Below, piece after piece: positions 37,522 through 45,936 of a stretch of DNA of 64,000 nucleotides. Position 1 is the stretch's first letter; every line of letters starts with the position of its first letter. The stretch comes from Polaromonas sp. (GTDB lineage Bacteria > Pseudomonadota > Gammaproteobacteria > Burkholderiales > Burkholderiaceae_C), in assembly GCA_030654695.1 (NCBI GenBank), contig JAURWY010000029.1, forward strand, positions 62,001 through 126,000. The letters are read 5' to 3'. The notes beneath the pieces are model-generated. The model was not told the origin of the DNA, did no database searches, and worked only from the letters and a program-made list of their open reading frames with translations. The translations under genes and the position numbers were made by a program.

Positions 37522-38934
37522 ATGACTGCAACTGCTTCCACCTCCCAAGATTTCGCCAGCTTATCCCTGACGCCAGCCGCCCTGGCCAACCTCAAACTCC
37601 TCGGTTACGAGCAAATGACGCCGATTCAGGCTGCCAGCCTGCCGATTGCGCTGCTCGGCAAAGACCTCATCGCCCAAGCCAAAACCGGCAGTGGCAAGAC
37701 CGCCGCCTTTGCGCTGGCGCTGCTGTCCAACCTGAACGCACGGCGCTTTGCCGTGCAGTCGCTGGTGCTGTGCCCGACGCGTGAGCTGGCCGACCAAGTC
37801 ACCCAAGAAATCCGGCGCTTAGCGCGGGCCGAAGAAAACATCAAGGTCGTCACGCTCTGCGGCGGTGTCGCCATGCGCGGCCAAATTGCCAGCCTGGAGC
37901 ATGGTGCGCACATCGTGGTCGGCACGCCCGGCCGCATCATGGACCATCTGCAACGCGGCAATTTGAAGTTAGACGCGCTCAACACCTTGGTGCTGGACGA
38001 AGCAGACCGCATGCTCGACATGGGCTTTTTCGACGACATCGCGGTGGTGGCCCGCCAGTGCCCGGCTGAGCGCCAGACGCTGCTGTTTTCTGCGACCTAC
38101 CCCGAAGGCATTGCCAAGATCAGCCAGCAGTTCATGCGGCAACCGCAAACCGTCACCGTCGCGGCGCAACACGACAGCAACAAGATCCGCCAGCGTTGGT
38201 ACCAGGTGCGCGAAAGTGAGCGCCTGCACGCGGTGTCTGCCGTGCTCAACCACTACCGGCCGGCCAGCACGCTGGCTTTTTGCAACACCAAGGTGCAGTG
38301 CCGTGAGCTGGTCCAGGTCTTGAAGGCGCAAGGTTTCAGTGCGTTGGCGCTCTACGGCGAGCTGGAGCAGCGTGAACGTGACCAAGTGCTGGTGCAGTTT
38401 TCAAACCGCAGTTGTTCGGTGCTGGTGGCGACGGATGTGGCCGCGCGTGGGCTCGACATTTCGCAGCTTGAGATGGTCATCAATGTCGACGTGACGCCAG
38501 ACGCTGAGGTGCATATTCACCGTATCGGGCGGACCGGTCGTGCCGACGAAGAAGGCTGGGCCATCAGCCTGGCCAGCATGAACGAGATGGGGTCGGTCGG
38601 CAAGATCGAGCAGCTGCAAAAGGCCGAATCCGAGTGGCACAAGTTGGAGGAACTCACGCCGGCCAGCCATGAGCCGCTGGTGCCGCCCATGGTGACGTTG
38701 CAAATTGTCGGTGGCCGCAAGGAAAAAATTCGCGCCGGTGACGTGCTGGGCGCGCTCACCGGCGACGCCGGTTTCACGCGCGAGCAAGTCGGCAAGATCA
38801 ATGTCAACGAGTTCTCAACCTATGTGGCGCTGGACCGCAGCATCGCCAACGAAGCCCTGCAAAAACTGACGGTGGGCAAGGTCAAGGGCAAGAGCGTCAG
38901 GGTGCGTTTGCTTGACGACGAATCCTTGGCGTGA
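37522..38934 (+). CDS. dbpA: ATP-dependent RNA helicase DbpA
   Basis: DEAD-box helicase of 470 residues acting in 50S ribosome assembly. Motifs appear in order: Q motif, AKTGSGKT (I), PTRELA (Ia), VLDEADRM (II, DEAD), FSATYP (III), ATDVAARGLD (V) and HRIGRTGR (VI). The C-terminal DbpA RNA-binding domain (about 390-470, starting MVTLQIVGGRKEKIRAGDVL) binds hairpin 92 of 23S rRNA in characterised members. The stop overlaps the next gene's GTG start by 4 bases. Confidence 0.96.
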   Translation: MTATASTSQDFASLSLTPAALANLKLLGYEQMTPIQAASLPIALLGKDLIAQAKTGSGKTAAFALALLSNLNARRFAVQSLVLCPTRELADQVTQEIRRLARAEENIKVVTLCGGVAMRGQIASLEHGAHIVVGTPGRIMDHLQRGNLKLDALNTLVLDEADRMLDMGFFDDIAVVARQCPAERQTLLFSATYPEGIAKISQQFMRQPQTVTVAAQHDSNKIRQRWYQVRESERLHAVSAVLNHYRPASTLAFCNTKVQCRELVQVLKAQGFSALALYGELEQRERDQVLVQFSNRSCSVLVATDVAARGLDISQLEMVINVDVTPDAEVHIHRIGRTGRADEEGWAISLASMNEMGSVGKIEQLQKAESEWHKLEELTPASHEPLVPPMVTLQIVGGRKEKIRAGDVLGALTGDAGFTREQVGKINVNEFSTYVALDRSIANEALQKLTVGKVKGKSVRVRLLDDESLA

Positions 38935-39647
38935 CGTCAACGTCCCCCCGACCATGCTTGGCCTTGGTGATTGGCGCTGGTGGCGGCTTGGGTGCGGCCT
39001 TGGTGCAGCAGCTGTCCGCCGATGCTGAGTATCAAGTCTTGGCCCTAGGCCGCAACTCCCAACCCGCCCTCGACTACGCCGACGAAGCCAGCCTGCGCAC
39101 AGCTGCCGGCTGGGTAGCCGAGCAATGCGCAGCACAACACGCCGACTTGCGCTTGTTGGTGGTGGCCAGCGGGTTTTTGCATGGTGAGCAGGGTCAACCG
39201 GAACGCAGCTGGTCGCATCTGGATGCCGACTATTTAAGCCATGTGTTTCGCATCAACACCATCGGCCCGGCGCTGGTGATGAAGTATTTTTTGCCGCTGT
39301 TGCCCAAGCAAGGGCGCTGCGTGGCGGGCTTTGTGTCGGCCAAGGTCGGCAGCATCGGCGACAACGCGCTGGGCGGCTGGTACGGCTATCGCGCCTCCAA
39401 GGCGGCGCTGAACCAGCTGGTCAAGACGGCGTCTATCGAACTGGCACGGCGCAACTCACAGGCTATTTGCGTGGCGCTGCACCCGGGTACGGTTGACACC
39501 GCTTTGTCGCAGCCCTTTGCCAAGAACGGCCTCAAAGTACGACCCGCTGCCGAGGCCGCGAGCGACTTGCTGGCGGTGCTGACCAGCCTCACCCACTCGC
39601 AGACGGGTGCCTTGGTGGACTACCAAGGGCAGACACTGCCCTGGTGA
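38931..39647 (+). CDS. Short-chain dehydrogenase/reductase
   Basis: SDR of 238 residues. The N-terminal cofactor motif is VIGAGGGLGAALVQQL, VVASGFLHGE corresponds to the NAG-like strand, and the catalytic Tyr and Lys are in YGYRASKAAL. It resembles the C-factor/CsgA-like SDR branch, with unknown substrate. The GTG start lies in the GTGA overlap with dbpA, so translation is probably coupled. No functional link to the helicase is known to me. Confidence 0.9.
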   Translation: MTSTSPRPCLALVIGAGGGLGAALVQQLSADAEYQVLALGRNSQPALDYADEASLRTAAGWVAEQCAAQHADLRLLVVASGFLHGEQGQPERSWSHLDADYLSHVFRINTIGPALVMKYFLPLLPKQGRCVAGFVSAKVGSIGDNALGGWYGYRASKAALNQLVKTASIELARRNSQAICVALHPGTVDTALSQPFAKNGLKVRPAAEAASDLLAVLTSLTHSQTGALVDYQGQTLPW

Positions 39648-39660
39648 TTGACTTAGTGTT

Positions 39661-40614
39661 TTAAAGCGCAGCGCGGCGGCGACGCTCGCGGAAGGCTTGC
39701 AGTTCGCCTACCACGCCTTTGCGAAAGGTCAGCACGCACAGCACAAAGATCACACCGATGATGACGGTGACCCAAGAGCCAACCTTGTCGGCTAGCAGGT
39801 TCTGCAGCGCAATCACGATACCCGCGCCAAAGGCCGGACCGAAGAAGGTACCGACACCGCCGAGCAGCGTCATCAAGATCACCTCGCCCGACATCGACCA
39901 ATGCACATCGGTCAGCGTGGCAAAACCCATGACGATGGTTTTGAGCGAACCGGCCACACCGGCCAAGGCCGCAGACAACACAAAAGCCAGCAGCTTATAG
40001 CGGTCGACTTGGTAGCCCAACGAAACAGCCCGTGGCTCGTTTTCGCGAATCATCTTCAGCACCTGGCCAAAGGGCGAGTTGACCACGCGCGAGATCAGTA
40101 AAAAAGCGATGACAAAAACAGCCGCCACGAAGTAATACATGGTGGTGTCGGACTTGAGCGAAATCAGGCCAAACAAGTTGCCGCGCGGCACGCCTTGCAA
40201 GCCGTCTTCGCCGCCGGTGAAAGACGCTTGCAGGCAGACGAAGTAAATCATCTGCGCAATCGCCAGCGTGATCATGGCGAAGTAAATACCCTGACGCCGA
40301 ATGGCCACCATGCCGACCACCAGCCCTATCAGCCCTGCCGACACGCCGCCAGCCAAAATGGCCATCTCAGGCGTCCAGCCCTGCGACTTGACGAACCATC
40401 CGGTGACATACGCGGCCGAGCCAAAAAACGCGGCATGGCCAAAAGACAGCAGTCCAGTGAAACCCAGCAGCAAATTAAAGGCGCACGCAAACAGTGCAAA
40501 GCACAGCAGCTTCATCACAAACACCGGGTACAGCCCCAGCATTGGTGCGGTCAGCAGCAGTGCTAGCAGCACCAAATAAGTGATACGCGTGAGCGTTTTA
40601 GCGTGCATCATCAA
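39661..40614 (-). CDS. livM: Branched-chain amino acid ABC transporter permease LivM
   Basis: Inner-membrane permease of 317 residues with about eight to nine helices. The family segment GHAAFFGSAAYVTGW and the cytoplasmic coupling loop MIRENEPRAVSLGYQVDRYKL, which contacts the ATPases, are visible. Last gene of the livGFKHM run. Its start overlaps livH by 4 bases. Three consecutive methionine codons leave the exact start open. The LivM stop is 13 bases from the stop of the convergent SDR gene. Confidence 0.95.
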   Translation of the reverse strand: MMMHAKTLTRITYLVLLALLLTAPMLGLYPVFVMKLLCFALFACAFNLLLGFTGLLSFGHAAFFGSAAYVTGWFVKSQGWTPEMAILAGGVSAGLIGLVVGMVAIRRQGIYFAMITLAIAQMIYFVCLQASFTGGEDGLQGVPRGNLFGLISLKSDTTMYYFVAAVFVIAFLLISRVVNSPFGQVLKMIRENEPRAVSLGYQVDRYKLLAFVLSAALAGVAGSLKTIVMGFATLTDVHWSMSGEVILMTLLGGVGTFFGPAFGAGIVIALQNLLADKVGSWVTVIIGVIFVLCVLTFRKGVVGELQAFRERRRRAAL

Positions 40615-41495
40615 TTCTCTTTTCCGAACAGTCCGGCCGGTCGCACCATCAGCACCAGCACCATGATGACGAAGACCACAATGCTGGAAGCTTCTGGGTA
40701 AAAGACACGGGTCATGCCTTCAATCAAGCCCAGCCCGAGCCCTGTTAACACCGAGCCCAAGATAGAGCCCATGCCGCCGATCACCACCACTGCAAACACC
40801 ACGATGATGAGGTTCGAGCCCATCAGCGGGCTCACCTGAATGATGGGCGCGGCCAACACCCCTGCCAGACCCGCCAGGCCGGCGCCAGCGCCATAGGTCA
40901 GCATGACCATCAGCGGCACATTGATACCAAAGGCTTGCACCAGCGGCGCGTTTTCAGTGCCGGCGCGCAAGTAAGCGCCAAGCCGCGTGCGTTCGATCAA
41001 ATACCAAGTACCCAGGCACACTACCAGCGACACCAGCACCACCCATGCGCGGTAATTGGGCAGCACCATGAAGCCGAGGTCGGTGGCGCCGGAGAGTAGC
41101 TCCGGCACTCTGTAGTTTTGGCCAGACACGCCGTACAGCTCACGGAAAACGCCCTCGAGAATCAGCGCCAAGCCAAAGGTCAGCAGCAAGCCGTAAAGCG
41201 GGTCGAGTTTGTAGAGATGCTTCAGGAACAGCCGCTCGATCACCACGCCGATAGCACCGACGATGAGGGGCGCCAAGACCAGCGCATACCAGTAGTTCAG
41301 GCCGAACTGGTCGAACAAAATCCAAGCCGCAAAAGCGCCCAGCATGTACAGCGCACCGTGTGCAAAATTGACGATGCCCAGCAGTCCAAAAATCACCGCC
41401 AAGCCCAAGCTGAGCATGGCGTAAAAAGCGCCGTTGACCAAGCCCAGCAAGAGCTGGCCCAGAAACGCCTGATGAGGGATGCCGAAAATTTCCAT
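40611..41495 (-). CDS. livH: Branched-chain amino acid ABC transporter permease LivH
   Basis: Inner-membrane permease of 294 residues. It has the LivH N-terminus LLLGLVNGAFYAMLSLGLAV, the GIVNFAHGALYMLGAF segment, and the coupling loop RTRLGAYLRAGTENAPLVQAFGIN. It forms a heterodimer with LivM. A repeat element, not a gene, fills the 159 bases between it and livK. Confidence 0.95.
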   Translation of the reverse strand: MEIFGIPHQAFLGQLLLGLVNGAFYAMLSLGLAVIFGLLGIVNFAHGALYMLGAFAAWILFDQFGLNYWYALVLAPLIVGAIGVVIERLFLKHLYKLDPLYGLLLTFGLALILEGVFRELYGVSGQNYRVPELLSGATDLGFMVLPNYRAWVVLVSLVVCLGTWYLIERTRLGAYLRAGTENAPLVQAFGINVPLMVMLTYGAGAGLAGLAGVLAAPIIQVSPLMGSNLIIVVFAVVVIGGMGSILGSVLTGLGLGLIEGMTRVFYPEASSIVVFVIMVLVLMVRPAGLFGKEN

Positions 41496-41535
41496 GAAAA
41501 CCTGTCAGTTCATACCTGTCAATGCGATAAAAATC

Positions 41536-41638
41536 CGTCATTGCTAGGCCTTAGCTCCGTCATCGCGAGGCCGTAGGCCGTGGCGATCCATGTTGGCGTA
41601 CCGCGACGATGGATTGCCGCGCTACGCTCGCAATGACG
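41536..41638. repeat. Palindromic intergenic repeat with extra half-arm
   Basis: A left arm (41558-41591, starting CGTCATCGCGAGGCCGTAGG and ending GGCGATCCAT) and a right arm (41609-41638, starting ATGGATTGCC and ending GCAATGACG) are imperfect inverted copies around a 17-base centre. A degenerate extra copy of the arm start (CGTCATTGCTAGGCCTTAGC) lies just left, at 41537-41556. This is the GTCATTGCGAG...CAATCCAT type of dispersed repeat found in many bacterial genomes. It sits between livK and livH inside the operon and could fold in the mRNA. Confidence 0.8.
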
Positions 41639-41654
41639 AAAGTGGTCGGCCTGC

Positions 41655-42860
41655 TTATTTTTTCAGCAACGAGCACTTCGACTCAGCCACCGTGGTGAAG
41701 GCTTGCTCGCCCGGCACTTTGGCGATGGTCTTGTAGTAGTCCCATGGGGTGGTTGACTCTTTCGAGCCCTTGACCTGGAACAGGTACATGTCGTGGATCA
41801 TGCGGCCGTCGGCCCGGATTTTGCCTTTGGTATAAAAGTCATTGAATTGCATGCTTTTGAGCGTGGCCATGACCTTGTCTGCGTCTGTGGTGCCTGCGGT
41901 CTGAACGGCTTTCAGGTAATTCGCTGCAGCCGAGTAGTCAGCTGCTTGCAGGCTCGATGGCATGCGTTGGTACTTGGCAAAAAAGCGCTGGGCAAACTTG
42001 CGCGAGGCGTCGTCCTGGTTCCAATACCAGCTGTCGGCTAATTGCAAGCCTTCGGTGTTGGCCAAGCCCAAGCTGTGCACGTCGTTGATGAACACCAACA
42101 AGCCGGCGACCTTCATGGATTTGGTGATGCCGAATTCTTTGGCGGCTTTCATGGCGTTGGTGAAGTCACCGCCTGCATTGGCCAAGGCCAAAATTTGTGC
42201 TTTCGAGGACTGCGCTTGCAGCATGAACGATGAGAAATCAGAGGCATTGAGTGGGTGACGAACCGTCCCGGCCACCGTGCCGCCGTTGGCCTTGACCACG
42301 GCCGCTGCATCGCCTTCCAGCGAATAGCCAAAGGCATAGTCGGCGGTCAGGAAAAACCAGTTTTTGTTGCCGGCCTTGACCAGCGCACTGCCGGCGACTT
42401 TGGCCAGCGCCACGGTGTCGTAGGCGTAGTGAACCGAGTAAGGGCTGCAGTCTTCATTCGTCAAGCGGGCCGAGCCCGCACCAATGGCGATGAAGGGGCG
42501 CTTCTTGGCCGTCGTCACTTTGGACATAGCAATCGCCGTGCCCGAACTGGTGCCGCCGATCAACATCGACAGTCCGTCGTTGTCGATCCATTCGCGTGCT
42601 TTGGAACTGGCCACGTCGGCTTTGTTTTGGTGGTCGGCCACCAGCACTTCAATCGGACGATTCAGCACCTTGCCCCCAAAGTCTTGCGCTGCCCAGCGAA
42701 TCATTTCCGCCCCAGCTGGGCCGTCAATGTCGGCGTAGAGGCTGGACATGTCCGTGATGAAGCCAATCTTCACCGGCCCGGTGGTAGGTTGTGCCGAGGC
42801 GATGCCAGCAAAGCCGATAAAGCCACTGGCCAAAGCGGCAACGAGAGTTTTGATTTTCAT
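41655..42860 (-). CDS. livK: Branched-chain amino acid-type ABC transporter substrate-binding protein
   Basis: Periplasmic receptor of 401 residues with a signal peptide (cleaved near GIASAQPTTG) and the type I binding-protein fold (Peripla_BP_6). GPVKIGFITDMSS opens the mature domain, and GGTSSGTAIAMSKV forms the ligand loop. HAAT-family receptors bind branched-chain amino acids, amides, aromatic acids or urea, so leucine-type specificity is only a default. It lies between livF and livH in the same direction. Confidence 0.92.
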   Translation of the reverse strand: MKIKTLVAALASGFIGFAGIASAQPTTGPVKIGFITDMSSLYADIDGPAGAEMIRWAAQDFGGKVLNRPIEVLVADHQNKADVASSKAREWIDNDGLSMLIGGTSSGTAIAMSKVTTAKKRPFIAIGAGSARLTNEDCSPYSVHYAYDTVALAKVAGSALVKAGNKNWFFLTADYAFGYSLEGDAAAVVKANGGTVAGTVRHPLNASDFSSFMLQAQSSKAQILALANAGGDFTNAMKAAKEFGITKSMKVAGLLVFINDVHSLGLANTEGLQLADSWYWNQDDASRKFAQRFFAKYQRMPSSLQAADYSAAANYLKAVQTAGTTDADKVMATLKSMQFNDFYTKGKIRADGRMIHDMYLFQVKGSKESTTPWDYYKTIAKVPGEQAFTTVAESKCSLLKK

Positions 42861-42903
42861 GGGGACTCCTGATGGTGAAAGTAAAGAACAAACAATAAAA
42901 ATT

Positions 42904-42928
42904 AAAAAAATTGGGGTCAGACCCCCAA
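42904..42928 (-). terminator. Hairpin and T-run overlapping the livF stop codon
   Basis: On the minus strand TTGGGG (42928-42923) pairs with CCCCAA (42916-42911), and a run of seven T residues follows (42910-42904). The livF stop codon (42919-42917) lies in the loop. It would act as a terminator or attenuator between livGF and livKHM. Confidence 0.6.
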
Positions 42929-43621
42929 GTATTCCTGCAACATGCCCATGTTTTCTTTCAGCTCTCCCTGGGCGAACTGCTTGACGATGGTTCCGTGCTC
43001 CATGACATAAAAGCGGTCAGCCAGCGGTGCAGCAAAGCGAAAGTTCTGCTCCACCAGCACGATGGTGTAGCCCTTAGCTTTGAGCGTCAAAATCATCTCA
43101 GCGAGTTTTTGCACGATCACCGGGGCCAAGCCTTCGGAGATTTCGTCGAGCAACAACAAGCGCGCGCCGGTGCGCAAAATCCGCGCGACCGCCAGCATTT
43201 GCTGCTCACCGCCTGACAGCCGAGTGCCCGGGCTGGACGCGCGTTCTTGCAGGTTCGGGAACATGGTGTAAATCTCTTCCACACTCATGCCACCTGGCGC
43301 AATCACGGGCGGCAGCATCAGGTTTTCTTCCGCCGTCAGGCTAGAGAAGATGCCGCGCTCTTCAGGGCAATATCCCACGCCAAGGCCAGCCACTTTGTGG
43401 GGTGCCAGCTTCAGCACGTCTTGGCCATTGATCTTGACCGCACCCTTGCGTGCACCCGTCATACCGACAATCGCGCGCAGGGTGGTCGTGCGTCCCGCGC
43501 CGTTGCGACCTAGCAAGGTCACCACCTCGCCCTCGTTCACCGTGAGGTTCACACCATGCAAGATGTGCGACTCGCCGTACCAAGCGTGCAGGTCTTCGAT
43601 GCGCAGCAGTTCTTTGGCCAT
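42917..43621 (-). CDS. livF: Branched-chain amino acid ABC transporter ATPase LivF
   Basis: ATPase of 234 residues. The signature LSGGEQQMLAVAR, Walker B LLLLDEISEGLAP and the switch region IVLVEQNFRFA are normal. The Walker A reads GRNGAGRTTTLR: the invariant lysine is replaced by arginine (R44, codon CGC read on the minus strand). Nothing else suggests decay, so this may be a tolerated subfamily variant. It starts one base into the livG stop (TGATG), so translation is coupled. Confidence 0.94.
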   Translation of the reverse strand: MAKELLRIEDLHAWYGESHILHGVNLTVNEGEVVTLLGRNGAGRTTTLRAIVGMTGARKGAVKINGQDVLKLAPHKVAGLGVGYCPEERGIFSSLTAEENLMLPPVIAPGGMSVEEIYTMFPNLQERASSPGTRLSGGEQQMLAVARILRTGARLLLLDEISEGLAPVIVQKLAEMILTLKAKGYTIVLVEQNFRFAAPLADRFYVMEHGTIVKQFAQGELKENMGMLQEYLGV

Positions 43622-44394
43622 CAGTGGGCTCCCGCCAAGGCGGCGTCGGCGGTGCCCATGTAGGCCTCAATCACCAAGGGGTTTTGCGACACGTCGGCGT
43701 AGGGCCCGTCGGCAATGATGGCGCCGCGCTGTAACACCGTGATGCGGTCGGCAATCGACGAGACCACGTTCATGTTGTGTTCGACCATCAGGATGGTGCG
43801 ACCGATCGAGACTTTTTTAATGAGTTGGGTGACGCGGTCGACGTCTTCATGACCCATGCCTTGCGTTGGTTCGTCGAGCAGCATGAGGTCTGGCTCTAGC
43901 GCCAGCGTGGTGGCCAGTTCCAGCGCGCGTTTGCGACCGTAGGGCAGGTTGACGGTGAGCTCATCGGCGAAGTCTTGCAAATCGACTTCTGCCAGCAGTT
44001 GCTCAGCGCGCGCATGCAGATGAAACAGCGAACTCTCTGGCTTCCAAAAATGAAACGAGGTGCCCAAGTTGCGTTGCAGTGCTGCGCGAACGTTCTCAAG
44101 CACGGTCATGTGCGGAAACACCGCCGAAATCTGGAACGACCGGACGATGCCGCGCCTAGCCGTTTGCGCCGGCTTCTCAGCCGTGATGTCGACACCGTTG
44201 TAAACAATGCGGCCACGGGTAGGCGTTAAAAACTTGGTCAGCAGATTGAAGAAAGTGGTTTTGCCTGCACCATTCGGGCCGATCAGGGCGTGAATATGGC
44301 CGCGCTGAACCTTCAGGTCGACCTGATTGACCGCCACGAATCCCTTGAATTCTTTGGTCAGTCCTTGGGTTTCTAGGATGAACTCGGCCGACAC
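43621..44394 (-). CDS. livG: Branched-chain amino acid ABC transporter ATPase LivG
   Basis: ATPase of 257 residues, first gene of the liv run. Walker A GPNGAGKTTFFNLL is canonical. RRGIVRSFQISAVFPHMTVLENV holds the Q-loop, LPYGRKRALELATTLA is the LivG-type degenerate signature, LMLLDEPTQGMGHEDVD is Walker B, and ILMVEHNMNVV has the switch histidine. With LivF it energises LivHM. The 198-base gap upstream, divergent from the uncharacterised protein gene, probably carries the operon promoter; I see no clear operator there. Confidence 0.95.
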   Translation of the reverse strand: MSAEFILETQGLTKEFKGFVAVNQVDLKVQRGHIHALIGPNGAGKTTFFNLLTKFLTPTRGRIVYNGVDITAEKPAQTARRGIVRSFQISAVFPHMTVLENVRAALQRNLGTSFHFWKPESSLFHLHARAEQLLAEVDLQDFADELTVNLPYGRKRALELATTLALEPDLMLLDEPTQGMGHEDVDRVTQLIKKVSIGRTILMVEHNMNVVSSIADRITVLQRGAIIADGPYADVSQNPLVIEAYMGTADAALAGAH

Positions 44395-44592
44395 ATGCTT
44401 CTCCGGATGGATGAATGTTGAGTTGAAAAAAATAAATTCAATTAAATGATTTTAAGTTTGCCTAGTGAGTCTACTGTTGGCCGATGAGCGAAACTTTAGG
44501 TGTTTCTACTTGTGCCGTCAAAATAGTTGTTGACACTCAGCTCAGCCGTACGCGGTCGCTTTGAGGTTTGGCTTTGTGCGACGATCACACCC

Positions 44593-45657
44593 ATGCAAAA
44601 TTTTTGGCCTTCCAGCGGATTCGGACAACTCCAACGCAACGCGCGGGGTTGGCTGGTGCCGACTGATGACTACCTGCGTCTTTTCCTAGAACGCCCAGAG
44701 CTGGCTTTGTTGCCTGAATCCTGCCCCAACGAATGCAAGCTGCACGCTGCGCTGCAGGCCGCGCCGAGCCGCAAGGTCGGGCTGGTGGAACTGGCGGCTA
44801 TCAAAGACCCCGACGCCCGCGAAAGCTACACGCTCTATGTGAATTTCCGGGACGAGTTGCTGGCCGCCGGCTCCCTGGAAGCTTGTTATTTGGGCCTCTT
44901 CAGACGCGGCGTGATGGGTGTGCCGCCGCTTTTCCTTGACCTGATGGCGCAAGCCATCGTCCGCAACGTGCTGGACGACGCCAATGATGCCTACGAAGTG
45001 CGCGCCGCCGAAATGTTGTTTCGCCCGCAGCGCATCTCAATTGAAGAAGGACAAATCCTTTCCGGCGATTTAGGCGTCTTGGATATGCTCAATGAGACCG
45101 GCGGCTTAGGCGATATCGGTCGCTTGCTGGCCGAGGCCAAAGCGCCCATGCGAGAAGTGCAAATTAAAGTGCTGGCCGACGCCAACGCAGCCGATTACTG
45201 GCGTGCCGGTGAGCGCTACAACTTCTTGCTTGACCTGACGCACGAGGTCAACAACGACCTCAGCCATGGCTTGGTCTTGACCATGACGCGCGCGCGCTCC
45301 GGCCTGACGGCCTTAGCCCGTGTCCTTGAAAAATGGGTGCAGCATTTTCTGGGCGTGGCGGTTCGTATCAAGCCCTTGCAAAAAATCGACGACGACGCTT
45401 GGCGCTGGCACCTTGGGCTGGACGTGCATGCCACGTCACTGCTCAACGATTTGTACGAAGACCGTCCCGTCGAGTCCGACCGGATGCAGCGCCTGCTCAG
45501 CCTGTTCAAGCTCGAATTTGCCAATCCGCTAGAGATGCGCGCGGATGTGGCGGGCAAGCCGGTTTACTTGGGTTTGATGATGAGCGAGGCCCGCGAGCTT
45601 CGTCTCAAGCCACAAAACCTGCTGTTGAATTTGCCTTTGGCGCCGGTTTTTCAGTAG
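44593..45657 (+). CDS. Uncharacterised protein (DUF6352-like)
   Basis: Soluble protein of 354 residues with no signal peptide or membrane segments. It resembles an uncharacterised family known mostly from Burkholderiales, which I believe is DUF6352. Conserved-looking parts are GWLVPTDDYLRLFLERPELAL near the N-terminus and YNFLLDLTHEVNNDLSHGL in the middle. It seems mostly helical. No catalytic motif is evident. I use ATG 44593 (MQNFWPSSGFGQLQR) because the upstream frame is not conserved-looking. A small basic protein gene follows 55 bases later on the same strand. Confidence 0.8.
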   Translation: MQNFWPSSGFGQLQRNARGWLVPTDDYLRLFLERPELALLPESCPNECKLHAALQAAPSRKVGLVELAAIKDPDARESYTLYVNFRDELLAAGSLEACYLGLFRRGVMGVPPLFLDLMAQAIVRNVLDDANDAYEVRAAEMLFRPQRISIEEGQILSGDLGVLDMLNETGGLGDIGRLLAEAKAPMREVQIKVLADANAADYWRAGERYNFLLDLTHEVNNDLSHGLVLTMTRARSGLTALARVLEKWVQHFLGVAVRIKPLQKIDDDAWRWHLGLDVHATSLLNDLYEDRPVESDRMQRLLSLFKLEFANPLEMRADVAGKPVYLGLMMSEARELRLKPQNLLLNLPLAPVFQ

Positions 45658-45712
45658 TTGCCTCGCCTTGGCATAAAATCCGACATTCAGCTATTTTTAA
45701 CCGGAGCCCTCC

Positions 45713-45877
45713 ATGCCTAAAAAAATTCGTGTCGAAGCCGACCGATGCGCACCTAGACCTACTCTTGCACCTGGCATGACCCGCACTGCCGGTCACGGCC
45801 AAAAAATCAGTCTTGAGCGCGGCTCATGGACGCGCAGCAAGAAAAATCCGGGTAAGCGCCCGCAAAAAGGCGGTTAA
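45713..45877 (+). CDS. Small highly basic protein of 54 residues, unknown
   Basis: An ATG preceded by GGAG at a 6-base spacing opens a 54-codon frame ending in TAA, followed 16 bases later by a strong terminator. The peptide starts MPKKIRVEADRC, has a central GMTRTAGHGQKISLERGSW, and ends SKKNPGKRPQKGG. It has about 14 Lys/Arg against 4 acidic residues, so it may bind nucleic acid or ribosomes; this is inferred from charge only. It could be a separate gene or the second gene after the DUF6352-like gene. I do not recognise a family. Confidence 0.65.
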   Translation: MPKKIRVEADRCAPRPTLAPGMTRTAGHGQKISLERGSWTRSKKNPGKRPQKGG

Positions 45878-45893
45878 TCCTCTTTTTTGACTC

Positions 45894-45919
45894 GATCGGC
45901 CTCCGGGCCGATTTTTTTT
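45894..45919 (+). terminator. Rho-independent terminator after the small basic gene
   Basis: ATCGGCC (45895-45901) pairs with GGCCGAT (45906-45912) around a 4-base loop, followed by seven further T residues to 45919. It ends plus-strand transcription before the convergent icmF gene. No T-run exists in the opposite direction. Confidence 0.9.
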
Positions 45920-45936
45920 GCGCGCGTTGTTGGCTA

